A stretch of DNA of 64,000 bases. Source: an uncultured Parabacteroides sp. (lineage in GTDB: Bacteria; Bacteroidota; Bacteroidia; Bacteroidales; Tannerellaceae). The notes beneath the pieces are model-generated. The model made no database searches, was not told where the DNA came from, and saw nothing but the letters and a program-made list of their open reading frames with translations. Made by a program: the position numbers and the translations under genes. Positions 42,230 through 51,872 of the stretch are shown piece by piece. Location of the stretch: assembly GCA_934718155.1 (NCBI GenBank), contig CAKUZF010000014.1, positions 1 through 64,000 of the forward strand, in the 5' to 3' direction. Positions within the stretch are counted from its first letter, which is position 1. Each line of letters opens with the position of its first letter.

Positions 42230-42240
42230 ACTGATACATC

Positions 42241-43140
42241 ATGCGCATACGATTCATCCTACTCAACCTACTGGTCTTCTGCTGGACGGCGATCGCCTTT
42301 CAAGCAACAGGACAGCATAAGCTCAGCTCATACCATAAGTATATCAAGACCTATGGCACACTGGCCGTCAAACAGCAGGAGAAATATCGAATTCCCGCCA
42401 GCATCACCTTGGCGCAAGGGTTGCTGGAGTCTGGCGCAGGACAAAGCGATTTAGCACGCCGCTCGAACAACCACTTCGGCATCAAATGCCACGAATGGAA
42501 AGGCGCAAGGGTCTATCATAACGACGACCTCAAAGGGGAATGCTTCCGCAAATACAGCACCGTGGAGCAATCGTACACCGACCACTCCAGGTTCCTCGCT
42601 GAACGGCCTCGCTACTCGCGCCTGTTCGACTTGCGCATCACCGACTACAAAGGCTGGGCCAAGGGGTTGCAAAAGTGCGGATACGCCACCGATCGCTCCT
42701 ATGCCAACAAACTGATAAAAGTGATCGAAGACTATGAGCTGTATCAGTATGACCGCATGAAAGTGGTCAAGAAGACCACGAAGCGCACGCTGCCAGCCCG
42801 TACCTATCAGGTGTATCGCACCAACGGACTGATATACGTCTACGCTAAAGATAACGACAGCTTCGAGCAAATAGCCGCCAGCCTCGGCTTCTCGCATCGC
42901 CAGCTGAAGAAGTTCAACGAGGTGCCCGAGGATTTCCCCCTCGAAAAGGGCGACATCGTCTATCTGGAAAAGAAGAAAAAGAAGGCCGATAAGCCCTACT
43001 ACGACCATGTGGTGCAAATGGGCGAATCGATGCACAGTATCGCCCAAAAATACGGCATACAGATCAAGAGTCTCTACAAAATGAACAAAAAGAGCGCTGA
43101 TTATATCCCATTAGAGGGAGATGTGCTCAAACTAAGATAA
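42241..43140 (+). CDS. glucosaminidase (GH73) with LysM-type domains
   Basis: 299 residues: signal peptide (about 1-22), a glucosaminidase domain (about 35-170) with 'QGLLESGAGQSDLARRSNNHFGIKC', where the Glu of 'LLESG' is the probable catalytic acid, and one to two LysM-like units (about 195-240 and 252-299, 'GESMHSIAQKYGIQIKSLYKMN'). It hydrolyses or binds peptidoglycan in the periplasm. It follows aroE by 11 bases, so may be the last gene of that transcript; purM downstream has its own promoter box. Confidence 0.9.
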   Translation: MRIRFILLNLLVFCWTAIAFQATGQHKLSSYHKYIKTYGTLAVKQQEKYRIPASITLAQGLLESGAGQSDLARRSNNHFGIKCHEWKGARVYHNDDLKGECFRKYSTVEQSYTDHSRFLAERPRYSRLFDLRITDYKGWAKGLQKCGYATDRSYANKLIKVIEDYELYQYDRMKVVKKTTKRTLPARTYQVYRTNGLIYVYAKDNDSFEQIAASLGFSHRQLKKFNEVPEDFPLEKGDIVYLEKKKKKADKPYYDHVVQMGESMHSIAQKYGIQIKSLYKMNKKSADYIPLEGDVLKLR

Positions 43141-43158
43141 ATAACTCAAAAAATATAT

Positions 43159-43166
43159 TACCTTTG
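43159..43166 (+). promoter_or_regulatory. -7 box of the purM-prfA-pyrF transcript
   Basis: TACCTTTG, a perfect TAnnTTTG, 20 bases before the purM start. The -33 region lacks a clear TTG. Confidence 0.6.
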
Positions 43167-43185
43167 CGGTACAAACTATAGTACA

Positions 43186-44352
43186 ATGAGTGATCAACGT
43201 TATAACTTGAGAGGCGTTTCCGCATCCAAAGAGGATGTACACAACGCTATAAAGAACATCGACAAGGGCATTTTCCCGAAAGCCTTCTGTAAGATCATCC
43301 CCGATATTTTAGGTGGTGACCCGAACTATTGTAACATCATGCACGCCGATGGCGCCGGAACGAAATCGTCGTTGGCCTACATGTATTGGAAAGAGACGGG
43401 AGACCTTTCGGTATGGAAAGGCATCGCACAAGATGCGCTCATCATGAACATTGACGACCTGCTGTGTGTAGGAGCCGTTGACAACATCCTGGTTTCTTCC
43501 ACGATCGGACGCAACAAGCTGTTGGTTCCGGGCGAGGTGATCTCGGCCATCATCAATGGCACCGACGAGTTGCTTGCCGAACTGCGCGAGATGGGCGTAG
43601 GTTGCTATGCGACAGGCGGCGAGACGGCCGATGTTGGCGACTTGGTACGCACAATCATTGTAGATAGCACCGTGACTTGCCGCATGAAGCGCGCCGACGT
43701 GATCGACAACAAGAACATCCAAGGCGGCGATGTGATCGTAGGCTTAGCCTCTTCAGGACAAGCCACCTACGAGAAGAGCTACAACGGCGGTATGGGCAGC
43801 AACGGTTTGACCTCTGCTCGCCATGATGTTTTCGCAAAGTATTTGGCAGCGAAATATCCCGAGAGCTACGATGCGGCCGTGCCCGATGAGTTGATTTATT
43901 CAGGAGGCCTGAAACTAACCGACCAAATCGCAGAGCTGGGCATCGACGCAGGTAAGTTGGTTCTCTCGCCGACACGCACTTACGCCCCGGTTATCAAGGT
44001 ATTGCTCGACAAGCTCCGCTCGGAGATTCATGGTATGGTGCACTGCTCGGGCGGTGCGCAGACCAAAGTTATGCACTTTGTTGAGAACAAGCGTGTGACA
44101 AAGAACAACCTCTTCCCCATTCCTCCCCTCTTCCGCATCATCCAAGAGCAAAGCGGAACGGACTGGAGCGAGATGTATAAGGTGTTCAACATGGGCCACC
44201 GCATGGAGATCTATATCGCCCCTGAGCATGCCGACGAGGTGATCGCTATCTCGAAGAGCTTTGGCATCGATGCTCAGGTAGTAGGATTTGTTGAGGAGGC
44301 CGAGAAGAACGAGTTGATCATCGAAAGCGAGAAAGGGCGTTTCACCTATTAA
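43186..44352 (+). CDS. purM: phosphoribosylformylglycinamidine cyclo-ligase (AIR synthase)
   Basis: 388 residues. 'MHADGAGTKSSLAYMYWKETGD' and 'LCVGAVDNILVSSTIGRNK' correspond to the AIR-synthase ATP-binding core and 'GYATGGETADVGD'-like 'CYATGGETADVGDLV' to the substrate loop. The sequence is the long form of PurM used in Bacteroidota. It closes the imidazole ring in purine synthesis. First gene of the purM-prfA-pyrF run, 9 bases before prfA. Confidence 0.93.
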   Translation: MSDQRYNLRGVSASKEDVHNAIKNIDKGIFPKAFCKIIPDILGGDPNYCNIMHADGAGTKSSLAYMYWKETGDLSVWKGIAQDALIMNIDDLLCVGAVDNILVSSTIGRNKLLVPGEVISAIINGTDELLAELREMGVGCYATGGETADVGDLVRTIIVDSTVTCRMKRADVIDNKNIQGGDVIVGLASSGQATYEKSYNGGMGSNGLTSARHDVFAKYLAAKYPESYDAAVPDELIYSGGLKLTDQIAELGIDAGKLVLSPTRTYAPVIKVLLDKLRSEIHGMVHCSGGAQTKVMHFVENKRVTKNNLFPIPPLFRIIQEQSGTDWSEMYKVFNMGHRMEIYIAPEHADEVIAISKSFGIDAQVVGFVEEAEKNELIIESEKGRFTY

Positions 44353-44361
44353 TCCGAAACA

Positions 44362-45471
44362 ATGGCCGAGAACAATTTATTAAGCAAGTTAGACGGACTG
44401 GTAAGCCGCTTCGAGGAGGTTGGTACGCTGATTACCGACCCGGCAGTCATTGCCGACATGAAGCGCTTCGTGAAGCTGAACAAAGAATATCGCGATCTTG
44501 AGAAGATTGTAGCCGCTCGCGCTGCCTACGTGCAAACACTCAACGGCATAGAGGAGGCGCGCGCGTTGCTCGACTCGGAGCAAGATCCCGAAATGCGCGA
44601 GATGGCTCGTGAGGAGCTGGACGCCTGCAACGAGAAAATCCCCGCCTTGGAAGAGGAGATCAAGCTTTTGCTCGTCCCCGCCGATCCGCAAGACGATAAA
44701 AACGCAATCGTAGAGATTCGTGGAGGAACGGGAGGCGATGAAGCGGCCCTATTCGCAGGCGACCTGTATCGCATGTACATGAAGTATTGCGAGATGAAAG
44801 GATGGAAAGTGAGCGTATCCAGCTTCAGCGAAGGCTCTTCGGGCGGATTCAAGGAGATTATCTTTACCGTCTCAGGCGAAAAGGTTTACGGCACATTGAA
44901 ATATGAATCGGGTGTACACCGCGTACAGCGTGTGCCCGCCACCGAGACACAAGGGCGCGTGCATACTTCAGCTGCCACAGTGGCCGTATTGCCTGAGGCC
45001 GATGAATTCGACGTTGAGATCAACGAGGGAGAGATCAAATGGGATACTTTCCGCTCGGGTGGCGCTGGAGGACAGAACGTGAACAAGGTTGAGTCGGGCG
45101 TTCGCTTGCGTTACGTTTGGAAAAACCCAATCACGGGCGTCAGCGAGGAGATCTTGATCGAATGTACAGAGACACGCGACCAGCCAAAGAACAAAGAGCG
45201 CGCATTGACACGCTTGCGCTCTTTCATCTACGACAAGGAGCACCAGAAGTATCTTGATGACATCGCAAGCAAACGTAAGACTATGGTTTCAACAGGCGAC
45301 CGCTCGGCGAAGATCCGCACCTACAACTATCCGCAGGGACGCATCACCGACCATCGCATCAACTATACAATCTACAATCTCTCCGCTTTCATGGATGGCG
45401 AGATCCAGGACTGTTTGGATCACCTCATCGTAGCTGAGAACGCGGAGCGATTGAAAGCATCCGAATTGTAA
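44362..45471 (+). CDS. prfA: peptide chain release factor 1
   Basis: 369 residues. GGQ at 236-238 in 'SGGAGGQNVNKVES' triggers peptide release. The stop-codon reading element is P192-A193-T194 in 'RVPATETQGRVHTSA', which reads UAA and UAG, marking RF1 rather than RF2. Complete and of normal length. Located between purM (9 bases) and pyrF (24 bases). Confidence 0.97.
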   Translation: MAENNLLSKLDGLVSRFEEVGTLITDPAVIADMKRFVKLNKEYRDLEKIVAARAAYVQTLNGIEEARALLDSEQDPEMREMAREELDACNEKIPALEEEIKLLLVPADPQDDKNAIVEIRGGTGGDEAALFAGDLYRMYMKYCEMKGWKVSVSSFSEGSSGGFKEIIFTVSGEKVYGTLKYESGVHRVQRVPATETQGRVHTSAATVAVLPEADEFDVEINEGEIKWDTFRSGGAGGQNVNKVESGVRLRYVWKNPITGVSEEILIECTETRDQPKNKERALTRLRSFIYDKEHQKYLDDIASKRKTMVSTGDRSAKIRTYNYPQGRITDHRINYTIYNLSAFMDGEIQDCLDHLIVAENAERLKASEL

Positions 45472-45495
45472 CACAAACACTCAAATCAAGGTGAT

Positions 45496-46326
45496 ATGAA
45501 CAAACAACAATTATTCGAACATATTCAGAAAAAACAATCCTTCCTGTGTGTTGGATTAGACACCGATATCAAGAAGATTCCGCAGCATCTACTGAATGAG
45601 GAAGATCCCATCTTCGCTTTCAACAAGGCGATCATCGACGCAACCGCCCCCTATTGCGTGGCTTACAAGCCCAACTTGGCCTTCTATGAGAGCCTGGGCG
45701 TGAAGGGTATGGCCTCTTTCGAAAAGACCGTCGCTTACCTTCGCGAGAACTATCCCGATCAGTTCATCATCGCTGACGCAAAGCGTGGCGACATTGGCAA
45801 CACCTCTGAGCTTTATGCTCGCTCATTCTTCGAGCACATCAAGGTGGATGCCGTTACTGTGGCTCCTTACATGGGCGAGGATAGCGTGAAGCCATTCTTG
45901 ATTTATCCGGAGGCATGGGTCATCTTGCTGGCCTTAACCTCGAACAAGGGTTCGCACGATTTCCAGCTGACAGAGGATGCAGAGGGCGAAAGATTGTTTG
46001 AGAAAGTATTGCGCAAGTCGAGCGAATGGGCAACCGACGAGCAAATGATGTATGTGGTAGGTGCGACACAAGGCAAGATGTTCCTCGACATCCGCAAGCA
46101 TGTGCCCAATCATTTCTTATTGGTACCAGGCGTAGGCGCACAGGGTGGCAGCTTAGCCGAGGTGGCCAAATATGGCATGAACGATCAGTGTGGACTGATT
46201 GTAAACTCTTCGCGTGCGATCATCTACGCCGACAAGAGCGAGGCGTTCGCTGAGAGAGCTGCAGAGGCCGCAAAAGCTGTACAACAAGAAATGGCTATCT
46301 ACTTAAGCGAGAAAGGTATCATTTAA
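45496..46326 (+). CDS. pyrF: orotidine 5'-phosphate decarboxylase (type 2)
   Basis: 276 residues, the longer PyrF type of Bacteroidota and Myxococcus. Catalytic 'DAKRGDIGNTS' contains Lys96 and the two Asp. It converts OMP to UMP, the last step of pyrimidine synthesis. It is the last gene of the purM-prfA-pyrF run; the lpxD gene follows after 32 bases. Confidence 0.96.
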   Translation: MNKQQLFEHIQKKQSFLCVGLDTDIKKIPQHLLNEEDPIFAFNKAIIDATAPYCVAYKPNLAFYESLGVKGMASFEKTVAYLRENYPDQFIIADAKRGDIGNTSELYARSFFEHIKVDAVTVAPYMGEDSVKPFLIYPEAWVILLALTSNKGSHDFQLTEDAEGERLFEKVLRKSSEWATDEQMMYVVGATQGKMFLDIRKHVPNHFLLVPGVGAQGGSLAEVAKYGMNDQCGLIVNSSRAIIYADKSEAFAERAAEAAKAVQQEMAIYLSEKGII

Positions 46327-46358
46327 TTATAAAGAAACGAAGAAGGAAGAAAGAAGGC

Positions 46359-47402
46359 ATGGAATTTTCAGCCCAACAAATCGCCGGGTTCCTGAATGGA
46401 ACCATTGAGGGAGACCCGACTGCGAAAGTAAGCAACTTTTCCAAGATCGAAGAGGGAAAAGCAGGTACATTATCATTCTTAGCCAACATGAAGTATGCGC
46501 ATTATCTCTACACGACAGAGGCAAGCATCGTATTGGTTAATAATGATTTCGTTCCCGAGCAGCCTGTACATACTACGCTCATCAGAGTAGAGAATGCTTA
46601 CGCGGCATTAGCTATGCTATTAAATATGGTAGAGCAGTCGAAAGTGAAAAAGACAGGCGTGGACTCCACGGCCTATATCGCACCAACAGCATCGGTCGGA
46701 GAACAGGTGTATTTAGGACATTTTGCTTATATAGGTGATGGCGCTAAAGTGGGCTCAAACTGCCGTATCTATCCGAACGTTTATATAGGTGAGCATGTGC
46801 AGATTGGCGATAACTGTACGATCTATCCTCACACGACAATTTACGAAGGTTGCGTGGTTGGCAACAACTGTATTCTTCATGCCGGTTGCGTGATCGGTGC
46901 CGACGGTTTCGGGTTCGCACCCGAAGGCGAGAGCTATAAGAAGATTCCACAGCTGGGCAACGTAATCATAGAAGACGACGTGGAGATTGGCGCCAACACC
47001 ACCATTGATCGTGCGGTTATGGAGTCGACCATCATTCATAAGGGTGTTAAGCTTGACAACTTGATACAGATCGCACACAACGTTGAGGTGGGCGAGAACA
47101 CCGTCATGGCTGCACAGGTTGGTATTGCGGGCTCATGCAAGGTGGGCAAACATTGTATGTTTGGCGGACAGGTCGGCTTGGCTGGGCATATTCACATTGC
47201 CGACAATGTGACATTGGGCGCACAATCAGGTGTGATCAGCAATGTCAAAGAAGGTCAAACGTTGCTGGGAGCGCCAGCGATCAACGCAAAGGGTTTTATG
47301 CGATCGAGCGCCGTCTTCAGTCGTCTGCCCGAAATGTATCGCACGCTAGGACAATTGCAACGAGAGATCGAACAACTGAAAAAAGAATTGACAAAATCAT
47401 AA
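46359..47402 (+). CDS. lpxD: UDP-3-O-(R-3-hydroxymyristoyl)-glucosamine N-acyltransferase
   Basis: 347 residues: an N-terminal uridine-binding domain (about 1-105) and a left-handed beta-helix of hexapeptide repeats (about 106-315), then a C-terminal helix. Catalytic His240 is in 'IQIAHNVEVGEN'. It adds the N-linked acyl chain in lipid A synthesis. Four bases separate it from lpxC-fabZ. Normal length. Confidence 0.95.
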   Translation: MEFSAQQIAGFLNGTIEGDPTAKVSNFSKIEEGKAGTLSFLANMKYAHYLYTTEASIVLVNNDFVPEQPVHTTLIRVENAYAALAMLLNMVEQSKVKKTGVDSTAYIAPTASVGEQVYLGHFAYIGDGAKVGSNCRIYPNVYIGEHVQIGDNCTIYPHTTIYEGCVVGNNCILHAGCVIGADGFGFAPEGESYKKIPQLGNVIIEDDVEIGANTTIDRAVMESTIIHKGVKLDNLIQIAHNVEVGENTVMAAQVGIAGSCKVGKHCMFGGQVGLAGHIHIADNVTLGAQSGVISNVKEGQTLLGAPAINAKGFMRSSAVFSRLPEMYRTLGQLQREIEQLKKELTKS

Positions 47403-47406
47403 AGCT

Positions 47407-48792
47407 ATGCAGAAACAGAAGACACTCGCAGCAAGTTTCACACTGAAAGGTAAAGGCTTGCATACGGGATTAGACATAGAAATCACCTTCAATCCGGCAC
47501 CGGAGAATCATGGATACAAGATTAAACGTACCGATATGGAAGGTCAGCCCGTCATTGACGCTTTGGCAGAGAATGTAGCCGCAACACAACGTGGCACCGT
47601 CTTAAAGAAAGGAGATGTTCAGGTCGGCACAGTAGAGCACGCCATGGCTGCGCTTTATGCCGCAGAAATCGACAACTGCTTGATCGAAGTGAATGCGCCT
47701 GAGTTCCCGATTTTGGATGGCAGCGCTCGCTATTTCACCGAGGGAATCGAAAAGGTTGGATGCGTAGAACAAAACGCACCTCGCGACTACTACATCGTGA
47801 AACACAAGATCGAGGTGAAAGACGAAGAAAGCGGCGCCTCACTGATCATCCTGCCCGATGAGAAGTTCAGCGTAAATGTCTTGATCAACTTCAACTCTCC
47901 GGTGCTTAACAATCAATATGCAACCATGGAGAACTTGAAAGAGTTTTCTACGGAGTTGGCCTCTTCACGCACGTTTGTGTTTGTTCGTGAGGTAGAGGCA
48001 TTGGTCAATAACAATTTGATCAAAGGTGGCGATTTAGACAACGCCATCGTGATCTACGACCAGCAAGTACCCCAAGAGTCGTTAGACAAATTGGCCGATA
48101 TGATGAACATACCTCATCAGAGCATCGACCAGTTAGGATATATCAACCATAAGCCTCTTGTTTACGAGAATGAGCCGGCACGCCATAAGTTGCTGGATGT
48201 GATTGGCGACGTTGCCTTGATTGGTAAACCGATAAAAGGCCGCATCATCGCAACTCGTCCGGGCCATAAGATCAACAATCAGTTTGCTCGTATGATCCGT
48301 AAGGATATCAAGCAGAACGAAGTACAAGCACCGCTCTACGATCCGAACAAAGAGCCTGTGATGGACATCAACCGCATTCGTGAGCTTTTGCCTCACCGCT
48401 ATCCGTTCCTCTTAGTGGACAAAATCATTGAAATCGGCGGAAGCCATATCGTTGGAGTAAAGAACATCACCGCCAACGAGCCCTTCTTCCAGGGACACTT
48501 CCCGCAAGAGCCGGTGATGCCTGGAGTACTGCAAGTTGAGGCAATGGCTCAGACCGGAGGTTTGCTGGTATTGAACTCGGTAGATGAGCCGGAGCGTTAC
48601 TCTACTTACTTCATGAAGATTGATGGTGTCAAGTTCCGTCGTAAAGTAGTACCCGGCGACACCTTAATCTTCCGCTTGGAGTTGATGACACCTATACGTC
48701 GCGGCATTGCCTCGATGAAAGGCTATGTGTTTGTAGGCGACGCATTGGTGAGCGAGGCTGAGTTTATGGCACAAATCGTAAAGAACAAATAA
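47407..48792 (+). CDS. lpxC/fabZ: LpxC-FabZ fusion: UDP-3-O-acyl-GlcNAc deacetylase / 3-hydroxyacyl-ACP dehydratase
   Basis: 461 residues. The LpxC part (about 1-305) has zinc ligands in 'TVEHAMAALY' and 'PARHKLLDVIGD'. The FabZ part (about 318-461) has 'HRYPFLLVDKI' and the catalytic His and Glu in 'FQGHFPQEPVMPGVLQVEAMAQ'. The two activities are separate in Proteobacteria and fused in Bacteroidota, so the fusion supports the phylum call. It provides the committed step of lipid A and unsaturates acyl chains. Middle gene of the lpxD-lpxC/fabZ-lpxA unit. Confidence 0.97.
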   Translation: MQKQKTLAASFTLKGKGLHTGLDIEITFNPAPENHGYKIKRTDMEGQPVIDALAENVAATQRGTVLKKGDVQVGTVEHAMAALYAAEIDNCLIEVNAPEFPILDGSARYFTEGIEKVGCVEQNAPRDYYIVKHKIEVKDEESGASLIILPDEKFSVNVLINFNSPVLNNQYATMENLKEFSTELASSRTFVFVREVEALVNNNLIKGGDLDNAIVIYDQQVPQESLDKLADMMNIPHQSIDQLGYINHKPLVYENEPARHKLLDVIGDVALIGKPIKGRIIATRPGHKINNQFARMIRKDIKQNEVQAPLYDPNKEPVMDINRIRELLPHRYPFLLVDKIIEIGGSHIVGVKNITANEPFFQGHFPQEPVMPGVLQVEAMAQTGGLLVLNSVDEPERYSTYFMKIDGVKFRRKVVPGDTLIFRLELMTPIRRGIASMKGYVFVGDALVSEAEFMAQIVKNK

Positions 48793-48813
48793 TAGAAAAA
48801 ATAAACAAACGAG

Positions 48814-49602
48814 ATGAATACGATTTCACCCTTATCTGTCGTACATCCCGATGCACAAATTGGCGAAGGAGTCGTTATCGACGCCTTTGCCGTTGTGGAA
48901 AAAGATGTAATTATTGGCGACAACACCCATCTCTATCCGCACGCTGTCGTGCTGGATGGAGCTCGCATTGGCAAGAACTGCCAAATATTCCCAGGAGCGG
49001 TAGTCGCAGGTATTCCTCAGGATCTTAAATTCCATGGAGAGGTGACAACCGCAGAAATTGGAGACAACACAACCCTGCGTGAATGTGCAACAGTCAATCG
49101 TGGTACAGCCTCAAAAGGCAAAACCATCGTAGGCAAGAATTGCTTGATCATGGCTTATTCTCACATCGCTCACGACTGCGTACTGCATGATAATATTATC
49201 ATTGGAAATGCATCCCAAATTGCTGGAGAGGTGGAAATTGACGATTATGCCATTATCAGCGGTGGCACATTAGTACATCAATTCAGTCGCATCTCTAAAC
49301 ATGTGATGATTCAAGGCGGATCGCGTATTGGCAAAGATATCCCTCCTTACACCTTGATCGGACGCGATCCCATCGTGTATTGCGGAATCAACATCGTTGG
49401 TCTTCGCCGCAGAGGTTTCACGAATCAACAAGTCTATTTGATTCAGGACATCTATCGTACGCTCTACACTCGCGGACTAAACAACAGCGATGCCCTCAAG
49501 GCCATTGAGACTGAATATGAGCCCTGCGAGGAAAGGGATTTAATTCTCAATTTTATTAAGGCTTCACAACGAGGAATCGTAAGAGGCTCTATCGACGAGT
49601 AA
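48814..49602 (+). CDS. lpxA: UDP-N-acetylglucosamine O-acyltransferase
   Basis: 262 residues. Left-handed beta-helix (about 1-190) with catalytic His120 in 'AYSHIAHDC' (E. coli His125) and a C-terminal helical bundle. It starts lipid A synthesis by O-acylating UDP-GlcNAc. Twenty-one bases after lpxC-fabZ. Length and motifs normal. Confidence 0.96.
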   Translation: MNTISPLSVVHPDAQIGEGVVIDAFAVVEKDVIIGDNTHLYPHAVVLDGARIGKNCQIFPGAVVAGIPQDLKFHGEVTTAEIGDNTTLRECATVNRGTASKGKTIVGKNCLIMAYSHIAHDCVLHDNIIIGNASQIAGEVEIDDYAIISGGTLVHQFSRISKHVMIQGGSRIGKDIPPYTLIGRDPIVYCGINIVGLRRRGFTNQQVYLIQDIYRTLYTRGLNNSDALKAIETEYEPCEERDLILNFIKASQRGIVRGSIDE

Positions 49603-49624
49603 CTATTAGTTTAAACAAACAACT

Positions 49625-50182
49625 ATGATATTCAGATTTTTAATTCTTTCAGATGAAGTTGACGACTTCAAACGTGAGATCAAAATCGACTCAGAAGCAA
49701 CCTTCTTGGATCTTCAGAATGCGATTCTTGAATCAGTCAACTACACAAAAGATCAGATGACATCCTTCTTCATCTGCGATGAGGACTGGAGCAAAAAGAC
49801 TGAGATTACACTGGTAGAAATGGATACAGCCTCTGATGTGGACAACTATGTCATGGCTGATACCCAATTAGATGAGCTTTTAGAAGATGAGCACCAAAAG
49901 CTGCTCTTCGTATTTGACTATATGACCGACCGAGCTTTCTTCATGGAACTACGCGAGATTATCCCTGGAGAAAACTTGGATCAACCCGTTTGCAGCAAAT
50001 CAAAAGGGATTCCCCCAAAACAGTTGATCTCATTCGATGAATTCGAATCAAAAGCAGCCAACACGGCTGTCGATGAAGAATTTTACGGAGATTCTGAATA
50101 TGACCCAGAGGAGTTAGACTCCAACGGATTCGAAGGTTTGGGAGACGCTTTCAGCAACCCCTATGACGACGAGCGTTTTTAA
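49625..50182 (+). CDS. pRiA4b ORF-3-like protein
   Basis: 185 residues. The N-terminal 110 residues ('FRFLILSDEVDDFKREIKID' at the start, '...FVFDYMTDRAFFMELREI' later) match the plasmid pRiA4b ORF-3-like family; the remaining acidic tail ('DSEYDPEELDSNGFEGLGDAF') is low complexity. Function unknown. Its TAA stop overlaps the miaA ATG by one base, so translation is coupled. Often found near miaA or lpxA in Bacteroidota. Confidence 0.8.
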   Translation: MIFRFLILSDEVDDFKREIKIDSEATFLDLQNAILESVNYTKDQMTSFFICDEDWSKKTEITLVEMDTASDVDNYVMADTQLDELLEDEHQKLLFVFDYMTDRAFFMELREIIPGENLDQPVCSKSKGIPPKQLISFDEFESKAANTAVDEEFYGDSEYDPEELDSNGFEGLGDAFSNPYDDERF

Positions 50183-51102
50183 TGAATAGCCTCGTTACAT
50201 TGATTGGACCGACAGGAGTCGGAAAGACAGCATTGAGCTTACGGATAGCCGAGCATCTCGGCTCTCCCATCATCTCTTCCGACTCCCGTCAGCTCTATCG
50301 TGACCTTCCTATCGGGACAGCCGCCCCTACTTCTGAACAATTGGCTCGGGTAAAGCACTATTTTGTAGGCACACTTGGCCTTACCGACTATTACAGTGCC
50401 AGCCAATTTGAAACAGACGTACTTGCCCTTTTAGCACACCTCCACACCTCCATACCCCATGTACTGATGACAGGGGGATCAATGATGTATATTGATGCCG
50501 TATGCAAAGGCATCGACGATATACCAACCGTAACACCTGCCATTCGGGAAGCTGTCTACAAACAATTTGAGGAAGAGGGGCTTGCTCCAATCTTAGCAGA
50601 GCTAAAAAGCTCAGACCCCAAGCACTATGATGAAGTAGATAGGCAGAATTACAAACGAGTGATCCATGCCGTAGAGATTTGCCGGATGACGGGGAAACCC
50701 TATTCCTCGTTCCGCACAAACACGGTCAAGGAGCGTCCTTTTCGCATTGTAAAAATCGGATTAACTCGCAACCGGGAGGAACTCTACGAACGCATCAACC
50801 AAAGAGTAGACCAAATGATGGAGGCGGGCCTACTAGAGGAGGCTCGCAAGGTTTATCCCTATCGGTCGCTCAACTCCCTAAACACGGTAGGCTATAAAGA
50901 GCTGTTCAACTATTTCGGTGGAGAATGGACTTTAGAGTTAGCTATAGAAAAAATCAAGCGCAACAGCCGAGTCTATGCCCGTAAACAAATGACATGGTTC
51001 AAACACGACGCTGAGATCCGATGGTTCCATCCAGACGAGGAAGACGCGATCATCGCTTATCTTGATGAACAGTTGTCTACGCCAAGCGTTAGCCATACGT
51101 AG
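50182..51102 (+). CDS. miaA: tRNA dimethylallyltransferase
   Basis: 306 residues. P-loop GPTGVGKT (9-16), 'SSDSRQLYRDLPIGTAAPT' for the tRNA/DMAPP site and 'GLLEEARKVYPYR' later. It adds the isopentenyl group to A37 of tRNAs reading U-initial codons. It is the last gene of the plus-strand run and overlaps the 3' end of the convergent invertase gene by 14 bases. Confidence 0.96.
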   Translation: MNSLVTLIGPTGVGKTALSLRIAEHLGSPIISSDSRQLYRDLPIGTAAPTSEQLARVKHYFVGTLGLTDYYSASQFETDVLALLAHLHTSIPHVLMTGGSMMYIDAVCKGIDDIPTVTPAIREAVYKQFEEEGLAPILAELKSSDPKHYDEVDRQNYKRVIHAVEICRMTGKPYSSFRTNTVKERPFRIVKIGLTRNREELYERINQRVDQMMEAGLLEEARKVYPYRSLNSLNTVGYKELFNYFGGEWTLELAIEKIKRNSRVYARKQMTWFKHDAEIRWFHPDEEDAIIAYLDEQLSTPSVSHT

Positions 51103-51724
51103 TGTTTGTTGCCTCAGTAAGCTCTGCCATAAAGTTTCGCAAATATCGATCCAAGGTGTTGCGACTGACACCGCAAAGACGTGCAATCTTGCTTTTCGAC
51201 ACTCCATCCATCAACAGGTCCGTAATGAGCTCTTCCTTTCCACATAGCTTATACTTTGTTTGCGCATTCATCTTTCCCTTTGGGCGACCTAAGGCTACAC
51301 CGTCATCACGCAATCGAGCCAAAGCTTCTTTCGTTCGCTGACTGATTAACACACGCTCAATCTCGGCAGAAAGGCCGAATGCGAATGCGAGCACTTTACT
51401 TTGCAAATTATCTCCCAAACGATAACTCTCCTTAATTGTCCAAACCCGACATTCCTTTCGCATGCAGATATTCAAGATCTCCATGATCATAAATAAGTTC
51501 CTTCCCAAGCGAGATAATTCGGCGCAAATGATACAATCGTCTTTCTTGACTCGTTCTAACAATTTCCCTAATTCTCTACTGTTATAAGATCGAGCTCCAC
51601 TTATTGTCTCCTCAATCCACCCATCAACCTTCATTTTAGAAGCTTTACAAAACCGCTGAATCTCGTAACGTTGATTCTCGACGCTTTGTTTATCGCTACT
51701 TACACGTATATATCCGTACACCAT
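51089..51724 (-). CDS. Mpi-family serine recombinase (DNA invertase)
   Basis: 211 residues: a resolvase/invertase catalytic domain (about 1-145) with nucleophile Ser9 in 'YIRVSSDKQSVENQ' and the 'AELSRLGRN' and 'FGLSAEIER' signatures, then a basic linker and a C-terminal helix-turn-helix (about 170-200, 'VSKSKIARLCGVSRNTLDRYL'). It resembles the B. fragilis master invertase Mpi, which flips many promoters in trans. No invertible promoter pair was found next to it, so its sites are presumably elsewhere. Convergent with miaA. Confidence 0.88.
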   Translation of the reverse strand: MVYGYIRVSSDKQSVENQRYEIQRFCKASKMKVDGWIEETISGARSYNSRELGKLLERVKKDDCIICAELSRLGRNLFMIMEILNICMRKECRVWTIKESYRLGDNLQSKVLAFAFGLSAEIERVLISQRTKEALARLRDDGVALGRPKGKMNAQTKYKLCGKEELITDLLMDGVSKSKIARLCGVSRNTLDRYLRNFMAELTEATNTTYG

Positions 51725-51807
51725 GGTAATAGACCCTCTATATTAATTTAAAACAAACTTGAATTAACCCTTTACAAGACAGCGCAATGTTAAACGATGT
51801 GAATTCG

Positions 51808-51838
51808 TTGGTTGAAAATAACAGTATCTGTAATTTTG
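51808..51838 (+). promoter_or_regulatory. promoter of the EamA transporter gene
   Basis: -33 TTG (51808-51810), a 20-base spacer and -7 TAATTTTG (51831-51838), a good TAnnTTTG, 34 bases before the start codon. The divergent invertase gene starts only 83 bases away, and no inverted repeats flank the promoter that would make it invertible. Confidence 0.55.
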
Positions 51839-51872
51839 AACTCATTTTGCAAACTATAAGAAAACTATACAA

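Noticed and set aside
51725..51872. Invertible promoter controlled by the adjacent invertase
   Set aside because: No inverted repeats flank the -33/-7 elements here.
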